Shown here: one piece after another, positions 53,988-62,501 of the stretch
How the letters are laid out: every line of letters begins with the position of its first letter
Position numbering within the stretch: the stretch's first letter is position 1
NCBI RefSeq assembly: GCF_003863335.1
Contig: NZ_RRAZ01000003.1
Span: 62,001 to 126,000 of the forward strand
DNA from: Falsigemmobacter faecalis
GTDB taxonomy: Bacteria > Pseudomonadota > Alphaproteobacteria > Rhodobacterales > Rhodobacteraceae
Reading direction: 5' to 3'
Length of the DNA: 64,000 nt
Made by a program: the position numbers and the translations under genes
The notes under the pieces: generated by a model
The model's database searches: none
The model's input: only the letters and a program-made list of their open reading frames with translations
Told to the model about the DNA's origin: nothing

Positions 53988-54937
53988 TGGCGGCGGAGGG
54001 CTGGGGCGTCGCCGTCACCCTGAAAGCGCCTGTCGCGCAGGTCCTGGCCTTTGTGGCCTGGTATCTTGAGCTGGGGGCCGCGCGCCTCTGGCTGCATTTC
54101 GATGACCCCGAAGATCCGGCCGCGACGCTGCTGGAGGGGCAGGATCGGGTGCAGGTCATCCGCTGCCATGAGGGCTATTGGGCGAAGGTGGCGGGCCGGC
54201 GGCCCGAGACCCACCAGCAGCGCCAGGTGCGCAATGTCACCCGGGTGCTGCGCCGCACCGGATTGCCCTGGGTGGCGCATTTCGATGTCGATGAGTTTCT
54301 GCTGCCCGCCCGTCCGGTGTCCGGGATCCTGTCGGAGCTTGCGCCCGACCGGCTGATCCTGCGCGCCGAGCCCTGGGAGGCGCTTTGCGATCCGCGCCTG
54401 CCGGATGACATCTTCACCGGACGGATTTTTCGCCAGGCGTTGCCGCCGGGGCGCGAGGCGCTGGCTCATGCGCTTTACGGCGATCTCGGCGCGCTTCTGG
54501 AGCGCGGGATGTTAAGCCATACGGTCGGAAAATGCTTCTTTCGCAGTGGCATACCGGGCATGACCGGGCGCATTCACGGTGCGCGCATGAACGGAGAGCC
54601 GGTGCCGGGCGGCCCGTTTCACCCCGATCTGGCGCTCCTGCATTTCCACGCCCAGGACCGTGAGGGCTGGCTGTCGCGGCTGCCCTACCGGCTGGCGAAG
54701 GGGGCCTATCAATACCGCCCCGCGATGCAGGCGTATCTGCTGCAGCAACCCCCTGAGGGGGTCGCGGATTTCTACGACTGCGTGCAGCGCGCCCGTCCGG
54801 CGCTGGTGGCCGCGCTTGAAGTGGAAGGGTTTATGCGGACAGAGGATCTGGCGCTGCGTCAAAGGGTTGAGCGGCATTTCCCTGGCCTGCTTCGCGGTTT
54901 CGAAACAGAGCAAAGCGGCGTAAACCCTTCAGCATGA
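53987..54937 (+). CDS. Glycosyltransferase family 2 (PF13704-like)
   Basis: This 316-residue putative glycosyltransferase starts just as the MltB frame ends (TGATG). The DxD-type motif is HFDVDEFLL, within WVAHFDVDEFLLPARP. Other family features are the N-terminal AFVAWYLELGAARLWLHFDD and the late LLHFHAQDREGWLSRLPYRL. These proteins often act on lipopolysaccharide or other surface sugars. An in-frame GTG at 53984 is an alternative start. It is joined by a 4-bp overlap to the SDR gene. Confidence 0.72.
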   Translation: MAAEGWGVAVTLKAPVAQVLAFVAWYLELGAARLWLHFDDPEDPAATLLEGQDRVQVIRCHEGYWAKVAGRRPETHQQRQVRNVTRVLRRTGLPWVAHFDVDEFLLPARPVSGILSELAPDRLILRAEPWEALCDPRLPDDIFTGRIFRQALPPGREALAHALYGDLGALLERGMLSHTVGKCFFRSGIPGMTGRIHGARMNGEPVPGGPFHPDLALLHFHAQDREGWLSRLPYRLAKGAYQYRPAMQAYLLQQPPEGVADFYDCVQRARPALVAALEVEGFMRTEDLALRQRVERHFPGLLRGFETEQSGVNPSA

Positions 54938-55731
54938 CGGATCTGATGACGACCCCTCCGCGGCGCGCGGCGCTGATCACCGGCTCTGCGAGGCGGCTGG
55001 GCGCGGCCATGGCGCGCGCGCTGTCCAAAGAGGGCTGGTTTGTGGTGCTCCACTGCCATCACTCCCGGGGCGAGGGCGAGGCCCTGGTGGCAGAACTGCG
55101 GGCGGCGGGGGCGGATTGCGGGCTGGTCTGCGGGCCGCTGACCACGAAAGCCGGGGCCGAGGCCGTATTTGCAGCCGCCGTCGCACTGGCAGGGCCGCTG
55201 TCGCTTTTGGTCAATAATGCTTCCGCCTTTCTTGGCGACGATCTGGCCACTGCGGAGGAGGCCGGGCTTGCGCAGCATATGGCGGTCAATCTTGCCGCGC
55301 CGCTCTGGCTGATGCAGCGGTTTCAGGCGCAGGACCCGCTGCCCGAGGGGGCATTGGTCGTGAATATGCTCGACAATAAACTCATGGCGCTGAACCCGGA
55401 TTTCTTCACCTATACGCTGTCGAAAGCCGCGCTGAAGGCTGCCACGGAGATGGCGGCGCAAAGTTTTGGCGGCCACCCGAGGGTCTGCGCGATTGCGCCC
55501 TCGATTACCCTGATGTCGGGCGCGCAAACCGCTGAGGACTTTGAGCGCACCGCGCGGATCAACCCGCTGGGCCGCCGTGTGGCCCCCGCCGATATCTGTG
55601 AAGCGCTGCTTTTGCTATGGGCTGATCGGGGGCTGAACGGCGAAATTCTGGTGATTGACGGCGGGCAGCACCACTGGAACCTGCCGCGCGACGTGGCCTT
55701 TCTGACTGAAGAGGACATTCCCCTTGGCTGA
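54934..55731 (+). CDS. FolM-like short-chain dehydrogenase (pteridine reductase type)
   Basis: This 265-residue SDR has the pteridine-reductase cofactor motif TGSARRLG (16-23) instead of the usual TGxxxGxG. It also has LVNNASAFLG, the active-site YTLSK, and a C-terminal VIDGGQHHWN. FolM reduces dihydromonapterin or dihydrofolate. It overlaps the folB gene by 8 bp, which supports a pterin/folate role. It is not FabI- or FabG-like in its motif. Confidence 0.8.
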   Translation: MTDLMTTPPRRAALITGSARRLGAAMARALSKEGWFVVLHCHHSRGEGEALVAELRAAGADCGLVCGPLTTKAGAEAVFAAAVALAGPLSLLVNNASAFLGDDLATAEEAGLAQHMAVNLAAPLWLMQRFQAQDPLPEGALVVNMLDNKLMALNPDFFTYTLSKAALKAATEMAAQSFGGHPRVCAIAPSITLMSGAQTAEDFERTARINPLGRRVAPADICEALLLLWADRGLNGEILVIDGGQHHWNLPRDVAFLTEEDIPLG

Positions 55732-56074
55732 ATTTCTGGTCGAAGTCACCGGGCAGGAGGTGGAGATCATCCTCGGCCTGCACGACTTTGAGCGCCATGC
55801 CCCGCAAAGGGTGGTGATTTCAGTGCAGGTGCTGACCGCGGATCTGACCGGAGATGCCGGGGGTTTTATGGATTATGACGCGATCGTCGCGCATATCCGC
55901 AGCTATGCCGGGCAACGCATCGAGACCCAGGAAGAACTGATCCTGGCGATTCACAGCTATGTGAGCGGGCTTCCCCATGTGGCCAGGGCCCGGGTCTCAA
56001 GCCGCAAGCCGGATATTTTCAACGATGTGGATTGGGTCGGGCTGAGCTATCCGGCCCGCAGCCTTTTCACCTGA
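55724..56074 (+). CDS. folB: Dihydroneopterin aldolase FolB
   Basis: This 116-residue enzyme acts in folate synthesis, cleaving dihydroneopterin to hydroxymethyldihydropterin and glycolaldehyde. It has GLHDFERHAPQRVVISVQV, DYDAIVAHI and the conserved lysine region SSRKPDIFNDVDWVG. The only in-frame start is TTG at 55724, preceded by a GAGGA at about the right distance and inside the upstream SDR gene. Translational coupling is therefore likely. A hairpin follows. Confidence 0.87.
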   Translation: MAEFLVEVTGQEVEIILGLHDFERHAPQRVVISVQVLTADLTGDAGGFMDYDAIVAHIRSYAGQRIETQEELILAIHSYVSGLPHVARARVSSRKPDIFNDVDWVGLSYPARSLFT

Positions 56075-56084
56075 GCACAAGGAT

Positions 56085-56110
56085 CGGACCCCGGCCTCAG
56101 CCGGGGTCCG
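56085..56110 (+). terminator. Hairpin after folB
   Basis: A perfect 11-bp stem (CGGACCCCGGC / GCCGGGGTCCG) with a CTCA loop lies 10 bp past the folB stop. No U tract follows. It is probably the operon's 3' end structure. Confidence 0.55.
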
Positions 56111-56231
56111 CACCACACCCTGGCGCACCCCTGCACCCGAACCGACGACAGGTCCGCAGTGTTATAATAGCGCAAAGCCAGGGGTCGCGGCTAATTCAGA
56201 GTGACCCGTCTTTTAGAAAAATCCGACAGGC

Positions 56232-56573
56232 TCAGCCGTAAACGGCTTCTTTCTTAAAATGCTTTACCAGCATGTAATACATCACGGCGCGGTATTTATT
56301 CCGCTCGGATTTGCCATAGATTTCGACCACGCTGTCGATGGCTTTTTGCAGATCCGGGGTCTCCGGCAGGCCCAGTTTCTTCATCAGGAAGTTGCTGCGA
56401 ACGCGCTCTACTTCTGCGGGATCGCTGGCCGCGACGGTCTCGCTGTCGGCGTTGTAGATCGCCGGACCGCAGCCGATGGTGACCTTGCGCAGCAGGTCCA
56501 TATCAGGCTCGACCTTGCATTTGGTCCGCAGGTCTGCGGCATATTTCTCGATCAGTACGTCACGCTTGCTCAT
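56232..56573 (-). CDS. DUF2853 family protein
   Basis: This 113-residue small helical protein reads MSKRDVLIEKYAADLRTKCK, then VEPDMDLLRKVTIGCGPAIY, and ends VMYYMLVKHFKKEAVYG. It matches DUF2853, a family of unknown role common in alphaproteobacteria. It is monocistronic, with no neighbour that suggests a function. No signal peptide or membrane segment is visible. Confidence 0.85.
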   Translation of the reverse strand: MSKRDVLIEKYAADLRTKCKVEPDMDLLRKVTIGCGPAIYNADSETVAASDPAEVERVRSNFLMKKLGLPETPDLQKAIDSVVEIYGKSERNKYRAVMYYMLVKHFKKEAVYG

Positions 56574-56682
56574 TAAAAATCGTCCCCTGTATCGCGAAAA
56601 GCCCTGCCCCCCGCAGGCGCCTGCCTCAGGCTATGCGCCGGAATGGCAGAGCACCAAGCAAAATCTGCCTGCGGCGGTAAAA

Positions 56683-57258
56683 TCAGTCGGAGGATCGCTT
56701 CAGGCGGATTATATACTGATTGGCCATCACGCTCAGTTCCGCCTGCCGGCCCAGATCCTGCATCACGGCGCTGACCGCGCGTTTCACCGGCCCGCCGAGT
56801 TCCGCGACCTTCCAGTTGTAGTCATCCCCGGCAATGATGCCGTCGGGTTTGACCTTTTGCAAAGACAGCTCAAGGTCGCGTTTTACAAAGGCTTCATGGT
56901 GGTTGCCGTCGATATAAACCCAGTCGAGCGCGTGATCGGGCAGCGCGCTGAGCGCCTCTTCTGAGGTGGCGCGGTGGATCACCACGCGCGGGTCTGTGCC
57001 ATAGGCTTTGACCACATCGTGATACTTCACCTCCATCAGATCGGCGTTCTTTTTACGTCCGAATCCGGTGTCGGAAAACTGGGGCATATAGGCCCAGGGG
57101 TCGATCAGATGCAGTGTCGAGGCATCCGTTTCGGCCAGAATGCGCGCGGAGAATTTCCCCTCCCAGACGCCGATTTCCGCGCAGACCGCGCCTTTGGGCA
57201 TCTGCGCCAGCAGGCGGCCCCGGTTCGCTTCGCGCCGGTCGGGAGCGGGTTCTTCCAT
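56683..57258 (-). CDS. Class I SAM-dependent methyltransferase
   Basis: This 191-residue protein has the glycine motif CAEIGVWEGKFSARIL (SAM loop), HLIDPWAYM, and VYIDGNHHEAFVKRDLEL followed by IIAGDDYNW. This is the Methyltransf_24 pattern. The substrate is unknown. It stands alone between DUF2853 and the ahcY terminator, and is not in an operon with either. Confidence 0.8.
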   Translation of the reverse strand: MEEPAPDRREANRGRLLAQMPKGAVCAEIGVWEGKFSARILAETDASTLHLIDPWAYMPQFSDTGFGRKKNADLMEVKYHDVVKAYGTDPRVVIHRATSEEALSALPDHALDWVYIDGNHHEAFVKRDLELSLQKVKPDGIIAGDDYNWKVAELGGPVKRAVSAVMQDLGRQAELSVMANQYIIRLKRSSD

Positions 57259-57312
57259 GGTGTCTCTCCTCTCTGGTCCGTCGCTACTATGGTAAAGCGA
57301 TTAACGCCGGGC

Positions 57313-57349
57313 AAAGAAAAACGCCCGCCCCTTTGAAAAGGAGCGGGCG
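57313..57349 (-). terminator. Terminator of ahcY (minus strand)
   Basis: Read on the minus strand, CGCCCGCTCCTTTT pairs with AAAGGGGCGGGCG (57322-57349) with one mismatch. The stem is followed by TTTTTCTTTG (57313-57321). It lies 22 bp past the ahcY stop. Confidence 0.8.
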
Positions 57350-57370
57350 CTGTGGTCGTCAGGCCAGAGA

Positions 57371-58759
57371 TCAGTAGCGGTAATGCTCAGGCTTGAAGGG
57401 GCCTTCCGGGGTGACGCCGATATAGGCGGCCTGCTCGGAAGACAGCTTCGAGAGTTTCACGCCGATGCGGTCGAGGTGCAGGCGGGCCACTTTTTCATCC
57501 AGCGCTTTGGGCAGGATATAGACGCCGGGCTGATACTCATCGCCCTTGGTCCACAGCTCAATCTGCGCCAGCACCTGGTTGGTGAACGAGGCCGACATCA
57601 CAAAGCTCGGGTGGCCGGTGGCATTGCCGAGGTTCAGCAGACGACCTTCCGACAGCAGAATGATCCGCGCGCCCGAGGGCATCTCGATCATATCGACCTG
57701 GTCTTTGATATTGGTCCATTTGTGGTTCTTCAGCGAAGCCACCTGGATTTCATTGTCAAAGTGGCCGATGTTGCCGACGATCGCCATGTCTTTCATGGCG
57801 TGCATATGCTCAAGACGGATGACATCTTTGTTGCCGGTGGTGGTGACAAAGATATCCGCCGTCGCCACAACGTCTTCCAGGGTGGTGACCTGGAAGCCAT
57901 CCATCGCGGCCTGCAGCGCGCAGATCGGGTCCACTTCGGTCACGATCACACGAGCGCCTGCGCCTTTCAGCGAAGCAGCCGAGCCTTTGCCCACATCGCC
58001 ATAACCGCAGACCACAGCGACCTTACCGGCCATCATGGTGTCGGTGGCGCGGCGGATCCCGTCGACCAGCGATTCCTTGCAGCCGTATTTGTTGTCAAAC
58101 TTCGACTTGGTGACCGAGTCGTTGACGTTGATCGCCGGGAAGGGCAGCTGGCCCTTTTTGTGCAGATCATAGAGGCGGTGAACACCGGTGGTGGTCTCTT
58201 CCGACACGCCCTGGATATCGGCGCGGGTTTTGGCGAACCAGCCCGGGCTTTGTGCCATGCGCTTCAGGATCTGTGCCTTGATGACGGCTTCTTCTTCCGA
58301 GGCCGGAACCGCCAGAACGTCTTCGCCCGCTTCCATGCGCGCACCAAGCAGCACATAAAGCGTCGCGTCGCCGCCGTCGTCGAGGATCATATTGGCGCCT
58401 TCCGGGAACTGGAAGGAGCGGTCGAGATAATCCCAATGCTCTTCCAGCGACTGGCCCTTGATCGCAAAGACCGGGGTGCCGCCCGCCGCAATCGCCGCCG
58501 CCGCGTGATCCTGGGTCGAGAAGATATTGCACGAGGCCCAGCGGACATCAGCGCCCAGAGCCACCAGGGTTTCAATCAGCACAGCGGTCTGAATGGTCAT
58601 ATGCAGCGAGCCGACGATGCGCGCGCCTTTCAGCGGCTTGCTCGCGCCAAATTCCGAGCGGCAGGCCATCAGGCCCGGCATTTCGGTCTCAGCAATGTCG
58701 AGTTCTTTGCGGCCGAAATCGGCCAGGCCGATATCCCGGACGATGTAATCCTGTGCCAT
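57371..58759 (-). CDS. ahcY: Adenosylhomocysteinase AhcY
   Basis: This 462-residue enzyme hydrolyses S-adenosylhomocysteine to adenosine and homocysteine, keeping methyl transfer going. Clear family segments are [55 protein letters not shown], the NAD-binding [19 protein letters not shown] and the C-terminal KPEHYRY. The ATG at 58759 has AAAGAGG just upstream. The frame extends 62 codons further but those residues are unlike AhcY. The leader contains a 10-bp inverted repeat. A terminator follows. Confidence 0.96.
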   Translation of the reverse strand: MAQDYIVRDIGLADFGRKELDIAETEMPGLMACRSEFGASKPLKGARIVGSLHMTIQTAVLIETLVALGADVRWASCNIFSTQDHAAAAIAAGGTPVFAIKGQSLEEHWDYLDRSFQFPEGANMILDDGGDATLYVLLGARMEAGEDVLAVPASEEEAVIKAQILKRMAQSPGWFAKTRADIQGVSEETTTGVHRLYDLHKKGQLPFPAINVNDSVTKSKFDNKYGCKESLVDGIRRATDTMMAGKVAVVCGYGDVGKGSAASLKGAGARVIVTEVDPICALQAAMDGFQVTTLEDVVATADIFVTTTGNKDVIRLEHMHAMKDMAIVGNIGHFDNEIQVASLKNHKWTNIKDQVDMIEMPSGARIILLSEGRLLNLGNATGHPSFVMSASFTNQVLAQIELWTKGDEYQPGVYILPKALDEKVARLHLDRIGVKLSKLSSEQAAYIGVTPEGPFKPEHYRY

Positions 58760-58799
58760 CAGGGCCTCTTTCATCAAAAGCGTTGCAGGGTCTGCGATG

Positions 58800-58868
58800 G
58801 GGGTCACATAGCACCGGGCGGCCTTTGCAGCAATGCGGCAGGACCTCCGGGCAGGGCGATGTGACCCC
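58800..58868 (-). ncRNA. Structured ahcY leader with 10-bp closing stem
   Basis: On the mRNA strand GGGGTCACAT (58859-58868) and ATGTGACCCC (58800-58809) are perfectly complementary. They enclose 49 nt that contain smaller GC-rich stems. The element ends 40 nt before the AhcY start codon. The place suits a metabolite-sensing leader. The conserved SAH riboswitch core is not visible in the sequence I could read, so a known class is not claimed. Confidence 0.4.
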
Positions 58869-59181
58869 GGGGCCACCCGTTTTGCAGGCTGCCCGGTGCG
58901 CCCCCGCGCCGGAGTTGCGCTCCCGTCCCGGTCTTGCCCTGTCACGCAATCATGGCGCGATTGTCGCTGTGATATGGGGCGTCGCTTGTGGGTGACTGCG
59001 GAGATGGTCGCGGGGCGCAGAGTTCTTCGGGCAGGCCTGACCCCCTCAGTGCTTTTCTGCAGTCCCGCGACGAGGGGCGGTGCCCCCTGCCGTATCAGCG
59101 CGGCTCTGGCGATGATCTGACCGGGCGGCGGTTCGGGCGGGATGAGGAGCCGCCGCTATAGACCCCCGAGGGGACACGTGC
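58869..59181. other. Intergenic region between recQ and the ahcY leader
   Basis: This 313-bp stretch holds no convincing gene. It should contain the recQ 3' end and the ahcY promoter on the minus strand. A GGCGGTTC..GCCGCC-type imperfect hairpin is present near 59125-59155, possibly serving recQ. Confidence 0.45.
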
Positions 59182-61221
59182 TTAATCCGCCGCGATCAGC
59201 GACAGGAAGGCCGGGCCGAACCGCTCGGTCTTTTGCGGCCCCATGCCCTGGATGCCCTCAAGCTGCGCCAGGGTCTGGGGTTTGCGTTCGGCAATGAGGC
59301 GCAGGGTGCTTTGCGTCAGGCTGAGGTAGCGCCCGATGCCGTCTTCGCCGCGCGCGAGATCATTCGCGCGCTCCTGCAGGCGATCAAAGAGAAGCCCCGC
59401 CGGTTTTCCCGCCAGACGCATCCTTTGCGGGTGAAGCCCCTCAGACGCGCCCGAGATCACGGCCAGAAACTCCGCGCCGAAGCTGTCGAGCTTTTTGGCG
59501 CCGACCCCGGAAATCCCCGCCATCTCATCCATCGAGCGCGGGCGCTTTTCGGCCATTTCAATCAGGGTCTTATCGGTGAAGATGATATAGGCGGGCGCGC
59601 CCTGAGCTTCGGCCAGCGCGCGGCGTTTGGCCTTCAGCGCCGACAGAAGCGGGGCGTCTTCTTCCGAGACCAGCGCTTTGGCTGCGGGACGCTCAGAAGA
59701 CTTCAGCGTGTCGCGGCGCAGGAAGATCGTCTCTTCGCCGCGCAGGATCGGATGGGCGGCCAGCGTCATGCGAAACGCGCCATGCCGCTCAGCATCGGGG
59801 CGGATCAGGTCGCGGCCCATCATCTGCCGGAAGACCGCTTCCCACATGGCTTTCGACAGATCTTTGCCCACGCCAAAGGTCGGCAGGTTCTGATGACCGC
59901 GCCCGCGCACCTTCTCCGTTTCAACGCCGCGCAGAATGTCGATCAGATGGCCCGCGCCATAGCTTTCACCCGTCCGCAGGCAGGCCGAAAGCCCCTTGCG
60001 CACGGCATCCGTTGCGTCAAACACATCGGCCGGGCGGTCACAAAGATCGCAATTGCCGCAGGGCTGCGACTCCTCACCGAAATAGCCCAGCAGGCGCTGG
60101 CGGCGGCAGCCGATGGCCTCTGCCAGCCCCAGAAGCGCGTTCAGCCGGCCATGATCGGCCTCCTTGCGCTCGGGCGGGGCGAGGCCCTCGTCGATCTGGC
60201 TGCGGCGCAGGCGGATGTCATCGGCGCCGTAAAGCGTCAGGGTTTCGGCCGGCGCACCGTCGCGGCCCGCGCGGCCGATTTCCTGGTAATAGCCCTCAAT
60301 GCTTTTGGGCAGATCGGAGTGGGCGACCCAGCGGATATCGGGTTTGTCGATGCCCATGCCAAAGGCCACGGTCGCCACGACGATCAGCCCGTCTTCCTGC
60401 TGAAAGCGCGTTTCGGCATGGCGGCGGGCCCCGGCCTCCATGCCGCCGTGATAGCAGATGGCGGGGTGACCCGCCTCGCGCAGGGCCTGGGACAGGGTTT
60501 CCGTGCGCGCACGGGTGCCGCAATAAACGATGCCCGACAGGCCCTTACGGGCAGCCACAAAGTTCAGGATCTGTTTGCGCGGCTGGTCTTTGGCGCCAAA
60601 GGCCAGGTGGATATTCGGGCGGTCAAAGCCGCGCAGAAAGGTCTCAGGCTGCACGCCACCAAAGAGGCGGTTGACGATTTCTTCACGCGTCTCGGCATCT
60701 GCGGTGGCGGTGAAGGCCGCAAGCGGCACATCCAGCATCTCCCGCAGCTCACCGATGCGCAGATAATCGGGGCGGAAATCATGGCCCCACTGGCTGACGC
60801 AATGCGCCTCATCCACCGCAATCAGGCTGCATCCGGCGCGGTGCAACAGGCTTTGGGTGCCAAAATTCGCCAGCCGCTCGGGTGCGAGATAGAGAAGCTT
60901 CAGTCGCCCTTCATCAAGCGCGGCAAAGACTTCCGCGTTTTCTTCCTCGGTATTGCCCGAGTTCAGTGCGCCCGCCTCAACCCCCACGGCCCGCAAAGCG
61001 CGGACCTGATCGCGCATCAGCGCGATCAGCGGCGAGATGACCACCGTCAGCCCCTCACGGCAGAGCGCAGGCAGCTGAAAACACAGCGACTTCCCGCCGC
61101 CGGTCGGCATGATGGCCAGCGTGTTGCGCCCCCGCATCACCGCCTCGACGATTTCGGCCTGTCCGGGACGAAAGTCAGAGAACCCGAAAATCCGGGCGAG
61201 TTCCTCGGCGGGATCGGGCAT
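59182..61221 (-). CDS. recQ: ATP-dependent DNA helicase RecQ
   Basis: This 679-residue helicase unwinds DNA during recombinational repair. The helicase core has IMPTGGGKSLCFQLPAL (motif I), AVDEAHCVSQWGHDFRPDY (motif II and aromatic loop) and YYQEIGRAGRDG (motif VI). A zinc-binding cysteine cluster reads CRRQRLLGYFGEESQPCGNC. The C-terminal part has RQC and two HRDC-like segments (MDEMAGISGVGAKKLDSFG and LAQLEGIQGMGPQKTERFG). Two HRDC copies are more than the single one in E. coli RecQ. The gene follows yggT by 3 bp. Confidence 0.96.
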   Translation of the reverse strand: MPDPAEELARIFGFSDFRPGQAEIVEAVMRGRNTLAIMPTGGGKSLCFQLPALCREGLTVVISPLIALMRDQVRALRAVGVEAGALNSGNTEEENAEVFAALDEGRLKLLYLAPERLANFGTQSLLHRAGCSLIAVDEAHCVSQWGHDFRPDYLRIGELREMLDVPLAAFTATADAETREEIVNRLFGGVQPETFLRGFDRPNIHLAFGAKDQPRKQILNFVAARKGLSGIVYCGTRARTETLSQALREAGHPAICYHGGMEAGARRHAETRFQQEDGLIVVATVAFGMGIDKPDIRWVAHSDLPKSIEGYYQEIGRAGRDGAPAETLTLYGADDIRLRRSQIDEGLAPPERKEADHGRLNALLGLAEAIGCRRQRLLGYFGEESQPCGNCDLCDRPADVFDATDAVRKGLSACLRTGESYGAGHLIDILRGVETEKVRGRGHQNLPTFGVGKDLSKAMWEAVFRQMMGRDLIRPDAERHGAFRMTLAAHPILRGEETIFLRRDTLKSSERPAAKALVSEEDAPLLSALKAKRRALAEAQGAPAYIIFTDKTLIEMAEKRPRSMDEMAGISGVGAKKLDSFGAEFLAVISGASEGLHPQRMRLAGKPAGLLFDRLQERANDLARGEDGIGRYLSLTQSTLRLIAERKPQTLAQLEGIQGMGPQKTERFGPAFLSLIAAD

Positions 61222-61224
61222 GGG

Positions 61225-61509
61225 TCAGAAGTAACCGAGATTATTGATGATGATGATCCGCAGCGCCTCAATGCCCAGCAGCACGACCAGCGGTGCCAGA
61301 TCAATCCCGCCAAGGTTCGGCAGGATCGAGCGGATGCGGTTATAGACCGGCCCCAGCAGGCGTTCGAGCCCGTTCCAGATCTGATAGACCAGCGGCTGGC
61401 GCAGGTTCAGGACCTGGAAGTTGATCAGCCAGCTCATGACGACATGAACGATGACGACGAACTGCGCGATTTTCACGATCAGCAGCAGAATTTCCATCAG
61501 CGACATCAT
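61225..61509 (-). CDS. YggT family membrane protein
   Basis: This 94-residue protein has two hydrophobic helices (MEILLLIVKIAQFVVIVHVV and LAPLVVLLGIEALRIIIINN). The YggT core between them is VMSWLINFQVLNLRQPLV followed by LLGPVYNRIRSILPNLGGID. Some family members affect potassium uptake or cell division. It sits 3 bp before recQ on the same strand, so the two are cotranscribed, although a functional link is not evident. Confidence 0.9.
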   Translation of the reverse strand: MMSLMEILLLIVKIAQFVVIVHVVMSWLINFQVLNLRQPLVYQIWNGLERLLGPVYNRIRSILPNLGGIDLAPLVVLLGIEALRIIIINNLGYF

Positions 61510-61628
61510 GAGGGGTGGTTCTCCGGTGAGTTGATCCAGACAGACCTAATGGCGGCAGGGCAGAGGGGCAAGAGCCTGCGACAGCCCGCCCGCCCCATCA
61601 GAGTGGATTAAAGTTAACGATGCTTTGA

Positions 61629-62453
61629 TCAGCGCTTTTTTTTCGGCGCGGGCTGGCGGGCCATAAAGGCCTCATGCAGCTCCGGGCGGCGGGCTTTGGT
61701 GATCTCCAGCGACTGCGCGCGGCGCCATTTCCCGACCTCACCGTGGTTGCCTGAGTTCAGCACGGCCGGGATCTCCAGCCCCTCCCAGACCTGGGGGCGG
61801 GTGTATTGCGGATGCTCCAGCAGCCCGTCGGCGAAGCTTTCCTCCTCCGCCGAGGCGGCATTGCCGAGCACACCCGGCAGCAGGCGCACGGTGGCGTCGA
61901 TCATGGCCTGAGCGGCAATCTCGCCGCCGGTCATGACGAAATCGCCCAAAGAGACCTCTTCGATCTGATAGCGGTCCAGCACGCGCTGATCGACGCCCTC
62001 AAAGCGGCCGCAGATCATCACCACGCCGTCGGCTTCCGCCCATTTGCGCGCCATGGCCTGGTCAAAGCGTTTGCCGCGCGGCGAAAGATAGATGATCGGG
62101 CATTTTTCGCGGTCCATCGGCAGGCCGTGGCAGGCCTCACCCAAAGCGCGGGCCACCACATCGGCGCGCAGCACCATGCCCGCGCCACCGCCCGCCGGGG
62201 TGTCATCGACATTGCGGTGCTTACCCTCGCCAAACTGGCGCAGCGGAATGGCATCGAGCGCCCAGAGCCCCTGGTCCAGCGCCTTGCCGGTCAGCGACAG
62301 GCCCAGCGTGCCGGGGAAAGCTTCGGGAAACAGCGTCACAATCCTGGCGCGCCAGGCGTTTTTCACCCGCGGCGGCTCTGCCATCAGATCGCGCGGCTTC
62401 AGTGAGACCTGCACCGACAGTCGTCCATGCGATTTGCCCTTCACTTCCGTCAT
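61629..62453 (-). CDS. trmD: tRNA (guanine-37-N1)-methyltransferase TrmD
   Basis: This 274-residue enzyme makes m1G37 in tRNAs that read CNN codons, preventing frameshifts. The core has IVTLFPEAFPGTLGLSLTGK, the DDTPAGGGAGMVLR loop, the knotted SAM site YLSPRGKRFDQ and CGRFEGVDQR, and SLGDFVMTGGEIAAQAMIDA. About 35 N-terminal residues precede the usual start region; an internal ATG at 62384 would remove 23 of them. The rpsP, rimM and rplS genes that usually flank trmD are not in the window. Confidence 0.94.
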   Translation of the reverse strand: MTEVKGKSHGRLSVQVSLKPRDLMAEPPRVKNAWRARIVTLFPEAFPGTLGLSLTGKALDQGLWALDAIPLRQFGEGKHRNVDDTPAGGGAGMVLRADVVARALGEACHGLPMDREKCPIIYLSPRGKRFDQAMARKWAEADGVVMICGRFEGVDQRVLDRYQIEEVSLGDFVMTGGEIAAQAMIDATVRLLPGVLGNAASAEEESFADGLLEHPQYTRPQVWEGLEIPAVLNSGNHGEVGKWRRAQSLEITKARRPELHEAFMARQPAPKKKR

Positions 62454-62501
62454 GCGATTGCCCTTCCTGGCGCTGCTCAGGGGCTTTCCCTAGCAGAAGG
62501 C

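Noticed and set aside
57383-58864. 493-residue frame opposite ahcY
   Set aside because: AhcY is unambiguous on the other strand and the frame shows no protein family.
58760-58960. SAH riboswitch upstream of ahcY
   Set aside because: The location is right, but the conserved core sequence of the known class was not found; kept only as a structured leader of unknown class.
59233-61611. 792-residue frame opposite recQ and yggT
   Set aside because: Covers two real genes on the other strand; composition is shadow-like.
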